Below, in pieces: positions 57,301-64,000 of a stretch of DNA of 64,000 bases (its first letter is position 1; every line of letters starts with the position of its first letter). A model generated the notes under the pieces. It saw nothing but the letters and a program-made list of their open reading frames with translations. It ran no database searches and was not told where the DNA came from. Both the position numbers and the translations under genes were made by a program. Source of the DNA: Bagarius yarrelli (lineage: Eukaryota > Chordata > Actinopteri > Siluriformes > Sisoridae); NCBI GenBank assembly GCA_005784505.1, contig VCAZ01000017.1, positions 4,454,072 through 4,518,071 of the forward strand, given 5' to 3'.

Positions 57301-60300
57301 CACAACCGGCCTAATATGACCTGCATGGTACCCAACAGCAATGATGCCCAAGCCATGTCTGACACAGGTAAGAACATGGGCATAGGTTTTTCCCTTGCTT
57401 TCAGTTGCTTTTCTTTAGGGTCAGTATAATCTGTTTTAAGATTTTGTAGGTTGTGTAAATAAGAAACTACATGACAAGATTATAACACAGAAGTATAATA
57501 ATGTCTGTACACTTACACATAGTGTAAGGAAAAGGGGACTATAGTGTAGTATAATCAACTTGATTTAGCTTTGTTAAAATGTCTACCTAATTATAGTATG
57601 TATAAATGTTGCTTTTTGGTACTCAATACAGTACCAAATACTCAAAAATAGTCTTCTTGGAGTAGTTTTGCTTACAGCACATCATGTCTGTATGACTAAG
57701 ATGCAGAACAAAAAGCAGTCTTCCTTAGATTAACAAATGTCTTCTCTGGCCACTAAACACTGTGGAATGTATTTAAATTTTTTTAAAGACTGATTTTATG
57801 CTGGGCTTGCATATCTGAATTTTTTTTTTTGCTCCATCAGCCCCCTATCAGATGAAGGACCTGTGAGTCATTTGGGTTAAATGTAAAAGCTGAGCTTAGC
57901 TTAGTTCAACCATAGTGGACAAAATACAGATATTTATTGTTAACATCAAACAAGTGTTAGAGATAAGTCAGTTTAAGCTAATAGCTGTTCACTCCCTGAA
58001 ATTATTAGCATTTTGCTGACTGTCAAAAATATACCAGTGGTTTTTCCCCCATCATCTTAGCTGTTTTTGTAGTGCATCCTCTAATAAAAGAGGAAAGTGG
58101 TAGTGCAGCGGTTAAGGTGTTGGACTGCTAATTGGAAGACCCGGGTTCAATTTCCAGCACCACCAAGTTGCCACTGTTGGTTCCCTGAGCAAAGCCCTTA
58201 ACCCTTAATTGCTTAGTTGTAATGGGACAATGATGCCGTGCTTTCCAAGAACAGTTTATTTGTGCTTTTAATACCACAATAGATACGTCATGCTATTTGC
58301 TGTAAGTTACAGTGCATGCTACCTTCTAAATGAGGGGCAATAGTTTTGTCTCTAAATTAATGAATGGTAGTCAGAGAAATTGTTGAAGTTACAACACAGG
58401 TAGCAGAAAGAAACAGGTAAAAGTGTCAAAATATAATGACGTTGCCTTTGAGACATTAAGTAAAGGATAGATGTTGAGCTAGAAGAGTTTATATTCCGCA
58501 CTTGTATCATAATTCTTAATATGGTTTCAATCGTTGACGCTGCACAACTTGATCACTATGATCACTTGAAATCTGTTGTTTTTTTGTGATGGAGCAGTGT
58601 ATACATGGTTTTGAGATGCTTTGTCCTGAATGTAACATTTATGCTTCTGTAACTCCAGAGAAATATCTTGAATGGTGATAAACCTTTACTGACTTTTCTG
58701 CCTCTTTTTCTGGCAAGAATAATACTAACACATCACATTGTCTTACACTGCTCACACACTGCATGGTTTCACTTAACACGCCCCCAACACAATCCCCACA
58801 GCCCCAGTAAATCAAGGTTGTCCTCCTTACTGTGTGTGCGCGCGCGCGCATGTGTATTATTGTGTGTGGTGTTGTGCAGTAGCGGGTAGAGGAGGGGTTG
58901 CAGTCTGAATCAAACCACGGACAGCCCCACCAATCATCCCGCCACGGTTCCCATGGCAACCTACCCGGCAACCAGCAGCATCAGTAGATCATATGAGCTG
59001 TCCGTACTGGGCGAGCCCTCAAGCTCAGCAGGCCGACTGCTATCATTCTTATCTACTCGTACAACAAGAAGACGGTTTACTGGCCCTGTAGACTGGTGCA
59101 TACATATCACATTTTAGCATTCTACTGCTAACAAGCTAAACAATATATACTACTGCTGCCAGAAAAATGCACACTACGCTAAGTTGCCAAACCAAGTGAG
59201 TTGTTTCTGAAGTGCCTGCTTTGGATTTAAGCATGCAATGGGCAATAAGTTACTGGATGCTCTTCGTCTTCGTACACACATTTCCCCAACTGGTGGTGTA
59301 CTTCTTAATTTTTTTTGTGAACAAAAAGCCCAGATGCTCAGGGGATGCTTTTCTAAGTGCTTGTATTCTGTTATTATAACATATATTAAAAAGTACTTTC
59401 GTTTTTAAATAGTGAAACAAAAAAATGTCCTGATATCAGAAGATCACAAGGTTTAATCCAGATCATTTTCTGCCTGAGGGGCCAGTAGATTAAAAAATGG
59501 CTTTTTCTCTGGTTGTAATGGAATTGCATGCTCAGTCACAATATAACTAGCCAGTCATGCTAGGCTGTAATCTTATCTATGCAGAAGAGGGACGATAGCC
59601 CTGTTCTTTATTCTATCCTGTAATTCAGCATGAGTTGCAGTTTGAAAAGATGCAGTTGGCTGGCTTCGTATATAAGGAATGCACCTGTTAGCTGTCATTT
59701 AACAGAGGAGAACTGGTCGTCCTCTGATTAATTGAAGTGTACAGGATTTCCGTGAGACCTGTGTGTCACGTTGACCGGTCTGGTTGGAATCAACCCAAAG
59801 CCGTCTGATCAAAGAAGTAAGCCGTTGTGTTTACATTGATGGCAGTGAGGCTCATTACGCGCCACAAAACCTAACATTGTTGGTTGCTTTACCAGTCAGT
59901 CCTACGTTTTTTTGGGGCAGGCCTCAGCCATTGAAAGCGGCCCAGATTTCCCACACCTTCTGCCATCAGTCTGCAGGCTACGTGAGACTGGACATAATTG
60001 GACTGCAGGGTGGGATCAGGCTTAAGAAAATGCTTTTGGTGCTTTACTGAAAATAAAGACCAGCAAACTTTTACTCAACTGCATGAACACCAGGGTGCCA
60101 ATACTTTATTGTAACTGAAAATGTAAACTTTACAGGAAAAAAATTAAAGAAGTATTCTCTTGGGCTGAACCTGAAATTGCGTTTTACATTATGCATAAGG
60201 ACACGTGTAAAAATTACAGCAAAATTGTTGTATCTAAAATAGAGTGTCAGCCAAAAAATTGAAGGGAAGATTTGAGTGAGATTTTTATGCAGGGTTTAAA

Positions 60301-63300
60301 CTTGCAGCCAAATTTTATTATGAAAATGATCTTTTCATAATGAGGTGTGTCCTGTTACGTATACGCTTTTAATCCTACTTTAAAGAAAATGAGGGTACTC
60401 AGCATAACTTCCTTCAGTATGTGTGTATGTGCTAAGCAGAGAGTTGCTGTTGAGTCATGCACAGGCTGAAAGAAATAAAGAACGAAGCACAAGGCCTAGC
60501 TCAAGGCTTCCCACCGCCACCACCAGTTTTATTTATCAGACAGTGCTTATGTGGAGTATACACTCTAAACCACATGTAAACTGCACGTATGCAAGTTTTC
60601 TCTCAACAGTGTGATCAGATATGTTAAGCTTTTGTTGAAATAAGTCCATCAGTGCAAATTGTGGACATTTAATATTGTGTGAAAGTAAACACGCTGCTCT
60701 GTTTGTGCGTGTTCACAGTCAAGTTCAAGCAGATAAGTCTTCACCGCCCACGCGCCGTAAGCCAGTCACACGTAAATTAATGAAAGTATTCCTTTTAAAC
60801 TTGTAGGTTAGAGCCTTCCATTTGGCTAATGTCAGAGTGAGGAATGATATTTGCCCAGATTCATCATACAAAGCTGTGTGTGTCTCTCTCACTCTGGGGC
60901 GTCCTCCTCTTTGAGACGTCAAAGACTATTAAAATGGCAGGAATAATGCTGAGTCAGCCTCCTGTATTATCACGGGGACAGAAGATTGCTGCGTCATGTA
61001 GGCAATATTTCCAGTTGCTGGCTTTATTCGCAAGTGGTTAAATTATTTCAAAATATTTTTTACTTTTATGGTCTTCATGTTGGATAAAATTCTGTAACAA
61101 CGAATGCAATCTCTACAGGTGAAAAAACCTTGCCTCAACCCAGAAAACAGTCTCCTATAAACAAGTCTGAAACTGTGTCCTGGGATAGCCTGGGATTTGA
61201 GTATTTGATTCCTAAATTTGTGTAAATTTGCATAAAAGGATGTAAACCGCTAATGTAAACCGCATTTTTAAAATTCAAATTATGTAATTGTTTGTTGAGT
61301 TACTGCAAAATTGCATATTTATTCTAACTGCACACACACAAATTTAGCAAACAGCTAGTAAATATTAAATTATTTAAAAGATATCGATTCAAAATATTTC
61401 ATAAAGTTGTTGACCCACTCATCAAAACGCTCTTTGAATAGGTGGCAGATGGTTGTCTTATAAGTAAACGCCCACTGCTATGATTGGATAACAGTTTTGC
61501 ATCATGTTCATGTGCGAAAGGGTGGGCGGGCCAAACATCATCTTTCGTGGAGGGGGTACTTATCCACACTCTTACATCATAAAGTAGACCTGTCCTTTTG
61601 TCCAACTGCCTTTGATATAATCTGTCTTTAGTTCTCAAACTTGCAGGTTTTTGTAAAACAATGGCCTCACGTAAGTCGAAAGATCTCGAGAATTTTTTTT
61701 CCTCGGTTCATAACCTCAACCGAACTGTTAGGATAAACCTGAGCATGTTCTGTTTTTATCTACTGATAGGTTATTATAAAAGTATATCAGATCATATTTG
61801 ATGCTGGATTGTTAGTACACATAATATCACTTTGTGTAATTCTGCATGCGAATGGAACTGTTTTAAGCTCTAACTGATACCCGATATAGTCTGCGATGGT
61901 GAAGCTCATCAACTCAATCCTCACCATCTTTTCTGGGGCAGGTGTTGGCTGTGTATATATAGAGATTGAGAGAGATACACTCACCTACCGTGCCATCTGG
62001 CAGCCTTAGACTCTGTATTCAGAGAGGGGGGAAGGGGGAGGGGGGGTCAAGAGAGTGGGAGAGCATCAGCCAGCCTAGGGAAGGAAGACAATGCTGAGAC
62101 ATGCTGAGAGAAAGCCATAGAGCGCACAGCAGACTTGTGCCATCTGGAGAGCGGAGGGCCACTCACACCAGCTGAAATTGTGAGCGCCCTCTACGGGCCA
62201 GACTCAGTTAAATCATGTTTACTTAAAAGGTACAAAATTCTGTGCAATATTTAAGACGGTAATTATAACGTACCCATTTTTTAAATTATTTTTAACAAAA
62301 ATAATGATGAATATGATGGCTGTTAATTTGGGATTCTTAGTTGAGTTCAATTTTTGTTTTGAGTTCTCATTTGGAGTAGTGTTGGTCAGTAAATTAGTCT
62401 TTTTTTCCCCTCCTTACTGCTCCGTAAAATGTCAGTCAGCTGAGTAAAAAGTCACTTTAAATGAGTTTGTTAGAGCATGCAAAGTAAAGAAAAAACACTG
62501 ATGTAGATTATTTTTCTTCGTCCTCACAGGTAACACATCATCTTTGAACTGCCGTATTGGTAATCCTCAGATGGTCAGAATCACTAGCAGCACAGGACAT
62601 GTGTACCAGCAGCATCAACTGCATCCGGCACTCCAGAGCATGCATAGGGTCTCCCCCTACCAGACCCAGGGACATGCTTATTCAGAAACACAGTTTCCTG
62701 AAAATAAGGCCTCCAACAACATGGGCTGTCTGTACCAGGACTACCAGGTGAGGCACATGGGTCTAAGAACACTAAACTGAGAAACTGGTCTAAATTTAGT
62801 CTTAGTTTCTAAGCAGTTTCGGTGTTTGACCAGTTTTTGTGAGTCTGATGCAAATGTTTTTATGCTGGCTGGGGTTCTCAGACATCTATTGGCTTTAGAG
62901 AATGGCGACAGGTTTGGATATGCCTATGTAACTCTGTGTTCTGTAAATAAAATAAAATACAAAATAGTGTCAGTGCACTCTTTATGACCTAAATTCTGTA
63001 AATGAATTTAACCTTAACAATAAATATATCTTGACTCCTGTTCCAGGGATGCATGTCAGATGGCACCCCGATATCTCATAACCAGATAAGCTCACAACCT
63101 GGTGTGACATCACTTCCTGCTAAGCCAGGGATGTTCCAGGAAGGTCAACAAGAGCTTCGGGGCCAGAACGAGGTCACATTGGCAGCAGGCCCTGGAGGAC
63201 AGGGAGTAGAGCAGTTGCCGGGTGCTGGCACAGAGTTGGTGGATGCCCTGTACCGGACATCAGTGGACACAGCCAGTAAAGGTATTCAAAGGGCTATCTC

Positions 63301-64000
63301 CACGTCGACAACTGGCAGTAGTGGAACACAGGCCAGCCCTGTGCCAGCACTTAGAGCCATGACTGCCTTCACTGCATCCATTGGGGAGCCGCATGGATTG
63401 CCGCATGCTGTCAACGCAGTCATCCACGGGCCACGTGGGCACGAAAACACAGATGTGCTGGTGCAGTCCTGTGGTAGGCCTCCACTCCCCACACGAAATG
63501 ATTGTGCACGCAGGACCTCTGAGCAGGGCAAGTGCACGCCGGACAGCACGGACACACACGACTATTTCCGCTCGCCCAGACAGCAGTGGGAGGATCCTGG
63601 GCATGCCCACTGGGGAGGGGACGAGTTTCTGGAATGCTCGGCGCAAGTGCGCAGCAGCCCGTGTAGCGACGGTGGAGAAAGAGCAACAAGTGGCACAGAT
63701 ACAAAGCCGCAGTGCCACGAGTCGTCCGAGCCAGCGGCTGACAGCAACCCTGGAAATTTCCGGTACAACCAGCTTCCCCTCCATGTCAATTTTAAAGAGC
63801 GGTTGGAGCAGACGGTGGAGCGTTGTGCTCACATGAACGGCGGCCCACCTCTGTGCGTGCGAGGCAGCTATAACGAACAGCTTACAGGTGACGACCAGAG
63901 TCCCAGCTCCTCCACCAGCTTGGAGGGGCCACTGCTGAAGGACTACGCCCACTACAACGGGCACTTCAACGGGCACTGTGCACCCAGCCCCTCGGACACC
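54243..64000 (+). CDS. mbd5: Methyl-CpG-binding domain protein 5, partial gene span (window ends before PWWP)
   Basis: Nuclear chromatin protein. In mammals MBD5 localises to heterochromatin, its MBD does not bind methylated CpG well, and it associates with the PR-DUB Polycomb deubiquitinase; loss of one copy causes 2q23.1 neurodevelopmental disease. Six exons join in phase to 1296 codons. The MBD (about residues 20-95) is very similar to human. It is followed by a long Pro/Ser-rich region with conserved islands (EKDPLGILDPIPSKP, RSRSSSTSS, GQSGRAALRDKLM, LRKRKQ) and a C-terminal block with FKERLEQTVERCAHMNG. The PWWP domain should follow in the next exon, outside the window. The central segment of human MBD5 between 'LRKRKQ...' and the last big exon appears largely missing (see findings). 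Start context has A at -3. Confidence 0.95.
54437..54539 (+). CDS. mbd5: mbd5 MBD exon
   Basis: Residues 38-72: SPSGSVLSSLEQVKSYLLTD then GTCKCGLECPLILPK, core of the MBD and its characteristic cysteines. Acceptor 'cttctag', donor 'gtcagt', phase 0. Confidence 0.96.
54724..54904 (+). CDS. mbd5: mbd5 end-of-MBD exon
   Basis: Residues 73-133: VFNFDPGAIVKQRTAEDVKA then DEDVTKLCIHKRKLIAVATL and HKSMELPHPS. Almost identical to the human block. Donor 'a|gtatga', phase 1. Confidence 0.96.
55049..57367 (+). CDS. mbd5: mbd5 large Pro/Ser-rich exon
   Basis: Residues 133-906, one 2.3-kb exon. Conserved islands: PRAIRNKSHDG, KSPYRGG, CAMAGRTNTPLSP, EKDPLGILDPIPSKP, PSNLPLPTVKPG, VPPRSPRSSIGSPRP, LLGMPLNQILNQHN, ASSLLSAAAKAQLANQNKL and GQSGRAALRDKLM. 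A Gly/Ser-rich insertion lies at about 56460-56650. It ends at 'acag|gtaaga', phase 1. Reading through the donor stays open for 20 more codons to a TAA at 57427-57429. Confidence 0.95.
57368..62529 (+). other. mbd5: mbd5 intron, 5.2 kb
   Basis: Contains one SINE (58094-58225), a GCGCGC stretch near 58845 and a short coding-like patch near 58883-58981. Searched by eye for the central MBD5 region found in human; no open frame of adequate length encodes it. Confidence 0.75.
58094..58225 (+). mobile_element. tRNA-derived SINE, tail missing
   Basis: 'gtggtagtgcagcggttaag', 'cccgggttcaatttccagca' and 'ctgagcaaagcccttaaccc'. Confidence 0.88.
62530..62747 (+). CDS. mbd5: mbd5 exon before the last large exon
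   Basis: Residues 906-978. Mostly Gln/His/Pro-rich, ending NMGCLYQDYQ, which aligns with the human motif around LFQNFQ. Acceptor 'cctcacag' restores codon 906 (G|GT). The donor 'gtgagg' is phase 0. Confidence 0.93.
63047..64000 (+). CDS. mbd5: mbd5 C-terminal exon, cut by the window end
   Basis: Residues 979-1296. Contains SQPGVTSLP, VDALYRTSVDTASKGIQ, PVPALRAMTAFTASIGEP, NAVIHG, FKERLEQTVERCAHMNG, QSPSSSTSLEGPLLKDYAHY and CAPSPSD, all matching vertebrate MBD5 just ahead of the PWWP. The frame is open at the last base. High GC creates long antisense frames, which are not genes. Confidence 0.95.

Noticed and set aside
3006..58225. tRNA genes suggested by A/B-box-like sequences
   Set aside because: Each is followed by the same SINE body and tail, and the heads do not form an intact cloverleaf; they are SINE promoters, not tRNA genes.
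58639..58971. 110-codon minus-strand frame in the mbd5 intron
   Set aside because: Opposite strand of the weak coding-like patch, crosses a GCGCGC repeat and has no recognisable domain.
63381..63836. 151-codon + strand frame overlapping the mbd5 exon
   Set aside because: Shifted register of the real exon, with no family similarity.
63260..63976. 238-codon antisense frame opposite the mbd5 C-terminal exon
   Set aside because: The + strand frame matches MBD5 residue by residue over conserved islands; the antisense frame is a by-product of high GC.

Overview
This is vertebrate nuclear DNA, almost certainly from a teleost fish and probably an otophysan (catfish-like). It has split genes with GT-AG introns. 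It has dense (CA)n, (TG)n, (GATA)n and (TC)n microsatellites. It also carries many copies of a tRNA-derived SINE whose body reads roughly 'gggcccctgagcaaggccctt' and ends in 'tctgccaaatgc...aaatgtaaatg'. There is no prokaryotic signal (no operons, ribosome binding sites or CRISPR) and no recognisable autonomous transposon or viral gene.

Three protein-coding genes were assembled exon by exon with consistent splice phases. (1) acvr2a, activin receptor type-2A, on the + strand: eleven coding exons from 6508 to 30828 give 513 codons plus stop. (2) orc4, origin recognition complex subunit 4, on the - strand: thirteen coding exons from 43075 down to 37245 give 434 residues. (3) mbd5, methyl-CpG-binding domain protein 5, on the + strand: six coding exons from 54243 to the window edge give 1296 codons. 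The window ends just before the expected PWWP domain. The order ACVR2A - ORC4 - MBD5 and the orientations match human 2q22-q23. acvr2a and orc4 are tail to tail; orc4 and mbd5 are head to head.

Layout: 1-5250 is repeat-rich sequence upstream of acvr2a (GATA, TC and TG microsatellites, SINE fragments, a CTATA/CTGTA pentamer tract). 5100-6507 is the acvr2a promoter and 5' leader. 6563-22480 is its large intron 1. 22481-30828 holds the ligand-binding, transmembrane and kinase exons. 30829 to about 34400 is the likely 3' UTR. 37245-43400 is the compact orc4 gene. 43400-46310 is the divergent promoter region. 46305-54242 is mbd5 5' intronic sequence. 54243-64000 is mbd5 coding sequence.

The three genes are functionally unrelated: TGF-beta-family signalling at the cell surface, replication licensing, and chromatin/Polycomb deubiquitination. 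They are neighbours by ancient synteny. The most interesting observation is that many introns of acvr2a, and several of orc4, have (CA)n right at the 5' splice site and/or (TG)n right at the 3' splice site. In acvr2a intron 6 the two are complementary and could fold the intron into a hairpin that brings the splice sites together, as reported for zebrafish introns that splice with little need for U2AF2. Other notable points are an apparent loss of the central part of mbd5, a 26-bp GTCGGACACAGAG minisatellite inside acvr2a, three related Tigger-like MITE copies and a NAGNAG acceptor in the acvr2a ligand-binding domain.
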